Assembly (NCBI GenBank): GCA_009801015.1
Contig: VHZZ01034274.1
Span: 1 to 20,345, forward strand
DNA from: Silene noctiflora
Taxonomy: Eukaryota; Streptophyta; Magnoliopsida; Caryophyllales; Caryophyllaceae
Length of the DNA: 20,345 nt
Reading direction: 5' to 3'
How positions within the stretch are numbered: the stretch's first letter is position 1; each line of letters begins with the position of its first letter. Positions 9,281 to 17,668 of the stretch are shown here, piece after piece. The position numbers and the translations under genes were made by a program. Under the pieces are notes generated by a model that saw only the letters and a list, made by a program, of their open reading frames with translations, made no database searches and had not been told where the DNA came from.

Positions 9281-9553
9281 ATGTCAATCGCCGGCAGTTG
9301 TTTCGCCTCTACCCGCAAGCTAAAGCGTAGGAAAGCGCATCTCGCTAGAGGAAGGTATCTACCGATGAAGTCAGACATTTCCTCAAATTCCCAACGGGGC
9401 TTCTTCCTTCAATTACAATTCGAAGGGATGGAAGTTGGCTTAAGTGATAGTGTGGAGGCCCCCTCTTTTTCTTTCACATCAAATGTGATCTCAAACGTCC
9501 CACTCACCAGACAGAGTGAAGGAAGCTTCTTCCAATCCTGCATCACAAAATGA
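9281..9553 (+). other. Hypothetical 90-codon ATG frame
   Basis: It starts at ATG and has a basic N-terminal part (RKLKRRKAHLARGRYLP) followed by a Ser/Phe-rich stretch. No signal peptide, membrane segment or domain is recognised. Its stop overlaps the start of the next frame as ATGA at 9550-9553. It is opposed on the minus strand by an equally plausible frame, so it may be a shadow. Confidence 0.18.
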
Positions 9554-9807
9554 ACCTTAGGGGGCGTCATAATGATTTGATGAAAAGAATCCAGGAATCC
9601 TGGGTTGGCTGTGGATCCGGGGTAAGCATTCTTTGGCTATCTCGAAATAGGCCAGTTGAAGCTTGGCTCATGTCCCTGACGACGACCCCGTTCGCGGTCC
9701 TGAAGCGCTATAAGCCGGGACTTTTGTTGCTGGAGCGAGCTGCCCAAAGCCATACTTCAATCCAGACTTACTACGCCCATCCTTTATTAGACCGGAGAAC
9801 CCGTTGA
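9550..9807 (+). other. Hypothetical 85-codon ATG frame overlapping the previous stop
   Basis: It begins at the ATG in ATGA shared with the stop of the 9281 frame, an arrangement seen in coupled genes but also by chance. The protein is basic with one moderately hydrophobic patch (VLKRYKPGLLLLERAAQ). No family recognised. The same DNA is open in the other plus frame from 9714 and partly open on the minus strand. Confidence 0.18.
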
Positions 9808-9893
9808 AGAGACTTTTCGACTCGACTAAGAAGAATAGGGGCGGAGCTGGTGGTTCTGACTCTGGCGGTGAGGCGGGAAATACTTCACCATGA

Positions 9894-9913
9894 AGAAAAC
9901 AAAAGAAAACAAA
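9894..9913 (+). repeat. Perfect 10-bp tandem duplication
   Basis: AGAAAACAAA occurs twice head to tail, immediately after the stop codon (9891-9893) of the 9714-9893 frame and at the right edge of the G+C-rich island. Confidence 0.75.
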
Positions 9914-12900
9914 GGAAAAGACCCGACTTACACTTACGCTAAGGAGAGGCCCTGGATCCTATCTTCGAAATGAATGAGATTAGACCTCTTTTACCAGCTC
10001 CGAGTAACCAATGACTATGTGTCCTGCGCATGCGCGTGCATAAAGGTAGAGGAGTTTACCAGAATTTCTGGAGCCAAAGAAATAGAATCCACAACAGTTA
10101 TAGTTTTATAGTAAAATAGGGGGAAGACGCCACCGATTTAGGCCGTCTTATCATTGGAATAGAATTGATTTTCTTAGCGAATAAAAAGTCAAGCTTCTTT
10201 GATAACTAACAGACAATAAAAATCGAATAGAAAGCTCGTGCTATCGAAGATCGTGTCCATTGCTTCATTGGATAAGGGAAAGCAAGGATCGTTTTTGATC
10301 ATTCCATTTCTTAATTAATTCAAAGGTTTTTTTTATCAATTCGACAAGAGTTCTTACCGTGCTTTCCCGATTGGAGATCCATAGTTAAAATAGGACAAGC
10401 AAGTTCAAGTTAATGAGTTCAATCTCTGAATTTTGTTCAGTTCCAATTATATGCTCCTACATGAGCCGTCCTTGTTCTTCCAAGGTAGCATCTCATAAAA
10501 AAAGAAACAAATAACCAATATCCCGGTAAATCTAAGAAGAAAGTCACTCCAACACTAATAAGCCAGGGAAAAGGGGAACCCGGGCCCGCTCTGGGAGCCT
10601 CATCTATAGTTAGAGATTGGGGAATCAGCTCTCTACAGCCATAGCCATCATGTCTAGAGTTGAGTTCTTGCCTCTAAGTAGAAACATTCACTCTAAACGC
10701 AGCCTTTAATTCTTTCTAGTCATGTGTGTAAATAAAGTCTAAAAAAAAATCATCTTATCTTGGAAGAGTCTTAGTAGCTATCATTACCAACTGCTGTGAA
10801 AGGGACTCTTTCTTATATTATAAGAATTCTTTTGTTTGAAAAACTCCAATGGAAGAGTAGAAGGTCCCCATCTTGTACTTATGCTTAGGTCAGCTGATGT
10901 TATAATCTTTCTACCTTTCATCCATTACTGACCAAGGCGGAAAGCCCCCCCGTGCCCTACTAATTGAACTTCCGAGCCTTTCTTCTGACTTGAGCTGAGA
11001 TTGGTGCATGTTTGGCTCGAGAAGAGAGTGTTCGCGTAGATGGAGATATATAGGGAGAATCTTGGTAAGTAAAGGGGACCCTAGTGAATGCGCGTTTGAC
11101 TTGGATCAGCATTCGAAGGCAGAGGCAGCAGGATTAGCACCCATCTTCCCAAGAATGTTTGAACATGAATGGTCGAGTAATCTTTCATGCTTTCCCTTCC
11201 TAATATAGGGTTGACCAGTACTCTTTCTTTGACATCCACTTATTAGCACCTATTGTACTAGCTCCCCGGAGCATCCCGTAGGTTTCATTTCTTTCTTACT
11301 CTGACACGTGGGAAAAAATCTTAAGAATTTCACACATCCACGATGTTCTTCCTTTTTTAATTATGAAAAGATAGATCTGTTCTTCTAAGCGCTGTCGAGA
11401 TCAAGGACCCGGTACGCTACTTAACAACCGGAAAATCCCACATTATATAGGGCAGACAGACCCCCATACGCCATCTTAATCTTCTGGAAATTCCGGAGAT
11501 TTTTCTTGCTTTCCTTCTTAGTCGACTCTTGGCCTCTCCTACGCAATTCTCACTTCAATCGTTGTTTACAATAAGGGAAAGGAAATTAATTCAACCCACG
11601 CTCTCATCAAAGATCAAAGGAAGTTGGTTCGAAAGCATGTCAGTTGCCCCGGCTCGTAAAAGAACGTGGTAAATCTATAAAAATTGAGTTCCGGTATTGG
11701 TGTTGTGAGGAAAATGAGTTCAAATTCTCATGCTTTTCAAAAACTAGTGGGAAATCTTTCACGATCGCCCTTTATATTTATGAGTTTATATTTATGAGAT
11801 TGAGTCCAAAGTTCCTAGCCCTATCAAGTTGCTAGGTATCTCTTACCCTACCTTAAATAAGACATTCCTAGTGAGTAGTCCAAGACTCTATAAATGGGTA
11901 AACAGTTTTGAGACTTTAGTTGAAAGAGCTTTGCGCTGATCCCTTTTCCTCTTCCTTTTTTCTTATCTGATGAATCTATCTTCTTCTCTTAATCCCGATG
12001 TTCTTTATGATCTAACTTTTGACATGAAAGTTTTCACGCCAACTCTTAGCCCTCTAAGAAGGATCGGGGTCCCCTAGGTAACGGATGTTCAACCTTCAAT
12101 CTCACAAGCACAACTTTAATTAGAGACGTAACATATATAGTATAAGCAAGCCCCTTGATTTCGAAGCAAGTGAAGTCGGCCTCTTTTTGGAAAAGGGGAA
12201 GGTTCGAGTCTCAATCTTGGGTTTAAACAAACGGCGGTAATCCTTTCTTCTAATGGTACCTGGATCCATTATAGTATACTTGTCTTTCTCGATGCCTTAT
12301 ATGTATGCGCGGGAATTTTTTGTTTTAAATCAATCTCACCCTTTCTTCGAAGAGGTTCGTTCCCTACTTGAGTAAAACACATTCCTAATGAGTAAACCGG
12401 CGATTTCACCTCTGGCTTTCGATGCAGCAGCTTTTTTCTTAATCTATGTAAGCTCTTCTTTTCTGATCTTCGACCCGCAGCTAGTGGTGAACTTTGGCGG
12501 AGCGCCCAGCAATGGCTGTTGCAAGGATCTCTCCTCTACTATAAGAATCTGGATTTCAGGGACCTTTAGCCTGCGCCAATTTTCGATACTTAACCTGTGA
12601 TGATTCTTCGAAGTCCCGCTCCAGTTCCTGGGGCAGTCGATGAATGAAACTGCTGTTCCTATTTTCTTCGATACGATAAAAGGCATCGCTTGATTGAAAT
12701 CTCGCTCATCTTTAATCCAATCAGACAGGGTATTAAAGTAGGCCTTTCTCTTCTACTGATGACTGAAAGAGAAACTACTCCGATGAATAACCTTGGAAAG
12801 CAAGCTACCTCATTCCTTCAGTTGATGCGTGGTGAACCTTTACACGCCTTTAACATGCTAAGAAGCGCCAGGTAAAGGGACTCAATCAATTGGACTGTTA

Positions 12901-13050
12901 GAAGCTCTTCCTGATATCTAGGTCTTGCTTCCGTTAACGCCCTTACTTATTCATTAAAGTTAACCCTTCATTAATGACTTTCGTTTCGAATGAATGCCAA
13001 GTCGATCCTAGTAAGGGAAAGAGTCTTCTCCCAATCCCACCAGCGTAAAT
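9914..13050. other. Spacer with scattered small frames
   Basis: No recognised gene over about 3.1 kb. Frames at 11008-11208 (66 codons), 11644-11835 (63 codons), 12388-12600 (plus) and 12444-12686 (minus, opposite the former), and 12690-12875 have no recognisable domains. The 12388-12875 stretch is a little more coding-like than the rest, being open on both strands. A perfect 14-bp tandem duplication lies at 11771-11798 and a G+C-rich palindrome GCGCATGCGC at 10026-10035. Confidence 0.55.
11771..11798 (+). repeat. Perfect 14-bp tandem duplication
   Basis: TTTATATTTATGAG occurs twice head to tail without mismatch, inside a chance-length frame. Confidence 0.85.
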
Positions 13051-13367
13051 CGAATCGAAGAAAAGGAAAAATTATTGGATACTTGTTCTTCATCGTTGGC
13101 TTCTTTTATTATCATGCACGATAGTCGATACACATTCGGAAAGATCCCTCTTGCTTCTCCTTTTCCTGTATTAGCTTAGTTTAAAACAAAAATCAAAACC
13201 CAATTACTTCTCACATAAGACACCACTTTAAGTGATTGCAATTGCACATCATCGAGAACAAGTTTGTAAAGGCCTCGTGAATCGATCTCCGCTTATTTAC
13301 TATGCTAGCTTATTTGTTAGAATTAGAAATGTGTTTAAGTGAACGTGAGATTTAGCTCCCACCAAAA

Positions 13368-13385
13368 AGGCGCTGTTGTCGGGGA
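13368..13385 (+). other. Retrotransposon primer binding site (tRNA-Asp type)
   Basis: AGGCGCTGTTGTCGGGGA matches the canonical TGGCGCCGTTGCCGGGGA except at the first base and at two C-to-T changes. In an active element this site pairs with the 3' end of tRNA-Asp to prime minus-strand DNA synthesis. Its place right after an LTR-like end ending in CA supports the reading. Confidence 0.65.
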
Positions 13386-13403
13386 CGATATACTTTCTTT
13401 GAA

Positions 13404-13690
13404 TTGTTTAATGTTTACATTCGTATGAACCATTTAGCGTCTACCTTGATACATTCAATGATTACATGTCTTATGCTTGGTTTGATGCTATCTAAGAATT
13501 GGGGGGCTCTACATGCTTTATGTGATGATATGAGCTTAGGAACCCGCCTTTTGGCGAATTATATGAGTTGCGGTGAGGACTTTTGGGCAAGTCAACGCGA
13601 AAGTCCTGCCCAAATAGAGTTTATTTAAAGGGCAAAAGAAGATCTAATGGAAAAAGGATGCTATCACCATCTTTCAACCGTTCATGTATA
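13404..13690 (+). pseudogene. Decayed leader/gag-side frame of the retrotransposon
   Basis: The frame begins with TTG at 13404, with an internal ATG at 13425, and stops at TAA (13626-13628). The same frame then continues for about 20 more codons, rich in charged residues (RAKEDLMEKGCYHH), before another TAA near 13690. The readthrough across a single stop suggests a once longer frame. I infer a link to the gag side of the element from its position 20-300 bases after the primer binding site; no nucleocapsid zinc knuckle or protease motif is present in this part. Confidence 0.4.
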
Positions 13691-14915
13691 AAAAAAAAGA
13701 ATGATATCGAGACTTGTGAAAATGAGACGCACTCTTCTGTTTACCACCGGATACCTTTTACTAGTACATAATACCCAGGAATTTTGCTCCCCCGTGGAAA
13801 GAGGTTGTAATAGATTAAAATAGTGATGACGATAATTAGTACATGATAGACGACCAATGTGCCTCTATTGTCTAATGCACCCAGCTCGCCCACTAATCTT
13901 TATATTCTTGATGTGACTACGAGAAGAGTTGGCGGCTCATTATTGACCCATGCGCTAAAGCCTAGTCAAGAGATTGCACTTGACCATCTTGTTCACCCCC
14001 AATGATGTGAGAACTCCTTGGTTGCCGTGGTGACCTCCGAACATTGTAACTCTCCTTTTTGCCATTTACCTTTTCATGTTTAAAAAAACCACACTTACAC
14101 AATAAAAACCAAAAGGTTATAAAAAGAAAGAACCAAGGAAACTCACAAAAAGAAAGGGAGGGTGAGGAATTCCGCCTAACTAATCATGAATCATCCTTAT
14201 ATAATGGGAGCCCAACAAAGGGGGTGCTACGTATGGCATTCGTTTCGTCCTAACATAGTTGATTCGTATGCTCCATGCTTCTAACAAAAAATAAAAGTTC
14301 TCGAGAAACTGGAAATTCATTCTTTTAAAAGCTAGCTCAGAAATGTTAGGATTCCTGAGGCGAAAGTACACGGCTAGAAGATGGTTTTCATGACTGTATT
14401 TAATGAGCAGCACGAATCTCAGTAGTGGAGCTTCTTTCCTCTTTTTCTCTTGGTCTTAAGGAGGAGTTCCCTATCGGATAAGAGTGGAAAGGAAGTCCCC
14501 CTAAAAAAAATGTAAAGTCAAACTACACTCTCTTTCTGTAAAAATCATAATCACAATTATATATAATAATAATAAAAGGCTTTCTCGGGAATAATCCAGT
14601 GAGTGAAGTAGCTTTCTAATTTAAAAGAAGGACGAAAGCCGGCTGGTGAGAAGAAAGATCCATTTACCCTGGCTTAATTCAATGCAAAGCGAAGAACTCT
14701 TTATCCTAACTTAATCTTAATTTAATAAGGTATTAACTTACTCCCATATTTAAAAACAAGGCGGGAGCTAAAGAAAAGAATTTATGGGAGCATTCATGCG
14801 CTAAACATTAACCAGCTATCAATTTGACAATTAGATTTGATATCTCGCAATCCATTTAAATTAAAAACCAAGCTCCCTAAGATTGATATGCTTGCTTTAG
14901 TTTTAGAAAATTAAA
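13691..14915. other. Spacer downstream of the retrotransposon fragment
   Basis: No recognised gene. The first 370 bases may still belong to the retroelement, because the texture (13980-14060) is less A+T-rich than the surrounding spacer, but I see no domain. Frames at 14059-14253 (plus, lysine-rich) and 14180-14413 (minus) have no recognisable content. An A+T-rich patch with an ATA-repeat run lies at 14555-14577. Confidence 0.5.
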
Positions 14916-15218
14916 ATGAAGAAAAAAAAAGGGATGACTTACTTTCCTTCTTTCCACTTTAAAGTCTCGCTGGTTATTACAGGATCAGCTAAAGCTGCTT
15001 CATCCGCTTCTTTATCTGAAACCGGAATATCAGCTACTCTGTTTGGTGCACCTCTCCCAGCAGCTGTAGATCGTGGAAAGGAAAGGGAAGGCAAAAGACA
15101 AGGATCTTCCCTCGGGGCTGCCCCAAAATTCAAAGAGCTCTCTTGCTCCAAGTCTATTTCTATCGATCCCGAGAAAGACCGGACTAAGCTTGTCCTTGTA
15201 AGCTTGAACTCAAACTAG
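14916..15218 (+). other. Hypothetical 100-codon Ser/Ala-rich frame
   Basis: It starts at ATG with a lysine run, then has a Ser/Ala-rich middle (SAKAASSASLSETGISAT) and a charged part (DRGKEREGKRQ). No signal peptide or membrane segment is evident, and no family is recognised. The opposite strand is open for about 70 codons at 14939-15151 (TTG start), so one of the two is a shadow. With the acidic frame at 15403-15618 it forms a block unlike the surrounding spacer. Confidence 0.25.
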
Positions 15219-15402
15219 CATTCCAAGCCCAAGCAAGACCAAGGGTTCCGCGTAACGTGTGGCGATAGCATAGCCTATAACCTGGCTTATTTTATTATAG
15301 TATAGATCGGGATAAATATGATCATAAGATTTTGGAATTACTTTCCACAACCAAAAGCATTTTCAAAGTTGCAGACAAAGGTCTAAGATAATCCGCGGGT
15401 AG

Positions 15403-15618
15403 AATCCAAGATACTCCTCCAACAGAGGGTGCAATCAACGAAAAGCTGTCAATTCAGAAGAAGATGATGATGATGGAACAAAGGAGGAGTCTGATCCTAC
15501 TTCTACTGATAGCGGCGTAGCAACTGCTTCATCCGACTCAGGCAAGGAAAAAAGGCTTTCATCAACGTCGATATCGATCAAGACGGATCCTGCATGTATT
15601 TTTCTCGCCCAGCAGTAA
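15403..15618 (+). pseudogene. ATG-less acidic Ser/Asp-rich frame (coding fragment)
   Basis: This frame is open for 71 codons from just after a TAG (15400-15402) to TAA (15616-15618) and has no ATG. It encodes a strongly biased peptide, NSEEDDDDGTKEESDPTSTD then a Ser-rich stretch with lysines (SGKEKRLSSTSISIKTDP). Such acidic, serine-rich linkers are typical of eukaryotic nuclear proteins and unusual for mitochondrial gene products, which suggests a nuclear origin. The Ser-rich end loosely resembles SKSISIDPEK in the 14916 frame, which lies in another phase, so the two may be parts of one broken sequence. No family is recognised. Confidence 0.3.
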
Positions 15619-15827
15619 CCTCCCTTGACTTTGCTTTGACGAAGAATAGATCTGGTTTTCCTCTATGGAAGAGTGTAGCTGGAGTAAAGCGTGCGTGTAG
15701 ACTGATTGAGTTGGGTGCCTTCCGGGTAGAATTTAGAATTTCTTTTTGTAAGACCTGGAGCGCATTTAGGCACCGGATGAGTCTAAGTAGCTTACTTGGG
15801 CTCTTTCCAACTCTTAATCTCACTTAG
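15578..15827. other. Segment open on both strands (77 codons plus, 81 codons minus)
   Basis: The plus frame starts at ATG 15594; the minus frame covers 15823-15578. The minus reading contains LRLIRCLNALQVLQKEILNS and a basic/aromatic part; the plus reading contains a basic, moderately hydrophobic peptide. One is a shadow of the other, and I cannot choose. It is continuous with the coding-like block that starts at 14916. Confidence 0.2.
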
Positions 15828-15918
15828 CATGTGAAACGCACGCAGCAGGTTTTTAGTTTACAGTTACAGAAAAAAGGGAAGTGGGTAATATTTCAGGCCC
15901 GGCCTACCACCAAAGGGG

Positions 15919-15936
15919 ATTAAAACAATTAAAACA
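15919..15936 (+). repeat. Perfect 9-bp tandem duplication
   Basis: ATTAAAACA occurs twice head to tail, adding three in-frame codons to the 15881-16093 frame. Confidence 0.7.
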
Positions 15937-17329
15937 AAGGACTTTAAAGAAAAATGAAGGCACTTCTATCACATCAGCTAGTGAAAAAACTTTTCATAAT
16001 GCAAGAAACCCGGGGCGATGTGTGAAGCGAAACTATTGGGCAAAAGGTCATATAGTAAGTATATGTAGTCTAAATTCTCCTTCTTTTCTCTAGTGTCTAT
16101 CTTTAGTCCCACATTTTTTCTTAATAGATCAGGAGCTACCCGTATATATAATAAGAAAGAAAGCAGATGAACTCGAGCATTGGTAACGGGCTCTACTAGT
16201 ATGTAGGAGGAAGAACTTTGATGAATACAACGGCTAACGGAGACTAAGTACTTTCTTATTACAATGAATTAAGAATCATGCCTAAATCCGTTTCACTTAA
16301 CAACAAGTTTATGAGCTTTACTATAATATAACTCTCCTATAATTAATGTGGCCAAGTATGATTGTTCTATCTTTACCACTTTATTCTTATAGAATTTATA
16401 ACTTTTTTTTTTACTAGAAATCCTACTCAATATGCGTTAATCTATTCATCGCTTATATTATTCAGTACGGGGGAACCTCATATCTTTTAAAAAGTCAACA
16501 GGGGCTTCCTCTTCTTCCTGATTCGTATAGAGAATAAGAAGGGAGCTGCTGTAATGGTACTACTAAAATCTCGGTAAAAGTTTAATGCAAATGCCCCGGT
16601 AATTGTTGAAGTTGGTCGGGCCGGTTATCACTAGGATCCTTATGGTTATGTCGGTTAACACCAGAGTATGCACCTGGTTCATCCTTAAATTTTACAAGTT
16701 AAGTAGAGGGTCTCTTTCTTGAAAGATGAATGGTACGTTTTTTTGTCAAAATTTTTCTCTATAGCGCTCCTGTTGGCAGTGGCTTTGATACAAGCAATAG
16801 CAATGAGGGCTTTAAGTTTCAATACGAGACTACTTTGGGATTAGCAGCTTTAGAATCTAGTTATTAGGGTCGGATTCGGCTCTACTTCGTTCGGATAAGA
16901 CTTCCTCTCGACTAAGTCCTATAAGATATTGTACGCACTTTGTGCTGCTTTTTTTTCCTATCGATGATTAAGTGGGATTGAGCCCTTCCTTTCGTATTAC
17001 CTGGAGCCTACTATCGTATCCTATTTGTACTTTTTAGTGGATTCCTCACCTTGTGACTTGAACATGGGTACTTCTTTATTTACCATATTCATTTCCATTT
17101 TCTTAATGGGGATACAAGGGGGTACACATACATGTAAGAAAAAAGCCCCTGTTGATTGCTCTTTTCTCTAGTATAATAAGACTCTTTTGCTCCTATTGCT
17201 CCCGAGTCCGCTTTTGAAATCGCATAACTTAGTGAGTGATCCCGCTTTTATTAGATTCTAATGTGCTTGTTCTAAGAATGCTCTACTGAACCTGCTTTCC
17301 CTCTCTTAATTCATTTTAAGTATATATAG

Positions 17330-17338
17330 TATAAGAGA
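17330..17338 (+). promoter_or_regulatory. Weak mitochondrial promoter-like motif (TATAAGAGA)
   Basis: One mismatch from CRTAAGAGA, with an A+T-rich run directly upstream (TTTTAAGTATATATAG). A TTG-start frame of 81 codons begins 85 bases downstream (17423). The combination is suggestive only. Confidence 0.15.
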
Positions 17339-17422
17339 ATAAGGATATCTCTAATCGAATGGGATGATCTTCTTACTTAGTCAGTTTCTTTCCTTACCCA
17401 GTTAATACGCTACACAAGGGAT

Positions 17423-17668
17423 TTGCTTTATTATGCTTATGAGTTTGTCTTCATTACATGCCGGATTTTCTGTGGTCTTTTATATACGATGACAGACTAC
17501 CCTCTATTTTTCTATAACGCGAGAGACAGACTGGCTTTCTTATCTATAAGCCAACACCAGTTCCACGGGATTCTCCTGGCTAAGCTCTCTTTTTTTCAAG
17601 CAGCCATCTCAGAGGTTGTTTACGAAATCAAAGGAATATGCTATGCGGCTTTTGGTCAGCAGTCCTGA
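17423..17668 (+). other. Hypothetical 81-codon aromatic-rich frame
   Basis: It starts at TTG, with no ATG in the first 20 codons, and is rich in Phe, Tyr, Leu and Ile (YEFVFITCRIFCGLLY), so the first third could form a membrane segment. No family recognised. Its interest is the promoter-like motif just upstream; otherwise it is a chance-length frame. Confidence 0.15.

Larger units (their letters stand above)
9253..9893. pseudogene. G+C-rich coding-like island, readable on both strands
   Basis: This 640-bp island is clearly richer in G+C than its surroundings (one 60-base line, 9661-9720, is about 63%) and is open in several frames. On the plus strand it has ATG frames 9281-9553 and 9550-9807, plus an ATG-less frame 9714-9893 ending in a Gly/Ser/Glu-rich tail (RGGAGGSDSGGEAGNTSP). 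On the minus strand one frame runs from 9756 to 9253 with only two internal stops (9637-9639 and 9409-9411); its 75-codon middle part reads naturally (MTPPKVHFVMQDWKKLPSL). I cannot decide the true strand or family. G+C-rich DNA lengthens chance frames, but the contrast with its neighbours suggests inserted coding DNA. Codon-level comparison against plant nuclear, plastid and mitochondrial proteins would settle it. Confidence 0.35.
13150..13690 (+). mobile_element. Fragment of a Ty3/gypsy-like LTR retrotransposon (LTR 3' end, PBS, leader)
   Basis: The anchor is a primer binding site at 13368-13385, a 15 of 18 match to the site complementary to the 3' end of plant tRNA-Asp, used by several plant Ty3/gypsy elements, notably of the Tat/Athila type. 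The roughly 200 bases before it read like the 3' end of such an LTR (for example CCTCGTGAATCGATCTCCGC near 13275) and reach a CA at 13363-13364 just before the site. After it, a frame from about 13404 to 13628 and its continuation past a TAA to 13690 fits a decayed leader/gag-side coding region (GEDFWASQRESPAQIEF). The outer limits are my estimate, because the LTR start, the internal polymerase region and the 3' LTR are not visible. In a mitochondrial genome this is DNA transferred from the nucleus, a known source of plant mitochondrial spacer. Confidence 0.6.
15828..17422. other. Spacer with small hydrophobic and gag-like frames
   Basis: No recognised gene. A 70-codon GTG frame at 15881-16093 ends with a GH-x4-C spacing (16046-16066) after a basic stretch. 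A 9-bp tandem duplication, ATTAAAACA, sits at 15919-15936. Two short frames contain a possible membrane helix: 16707-16844 (no ATG; SIALLLAVALIQAIAM) and 17064-17171 (ATG, 35 codons; SLFTIFISIFLMGIQGG). Both are too short to assign. Confidence 0.45.

Noticed and set aside
12388..12686. Opposed frames of 70 and 80 codons as genes
   Set aside because: Open on both strands without a recognisable motif; the minus frame begins far from any promoter-like site, and neither has a family signature.
15768..15840. Hammerhead ribozyme core (GGATGAGTC and a later GAAAC)
   Set aside because: The conserved CTGATGA is not intact (CGGATGA) and the intervening bases do not form stem II.
16707..16844. Resemblance of ALIQAIAMRAL to the C-terminal helix of ATP synthase subunit 9
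   Set aside because: Only a few residues agree, the DNA does not follow, and the glycine-rich first helix is missing.
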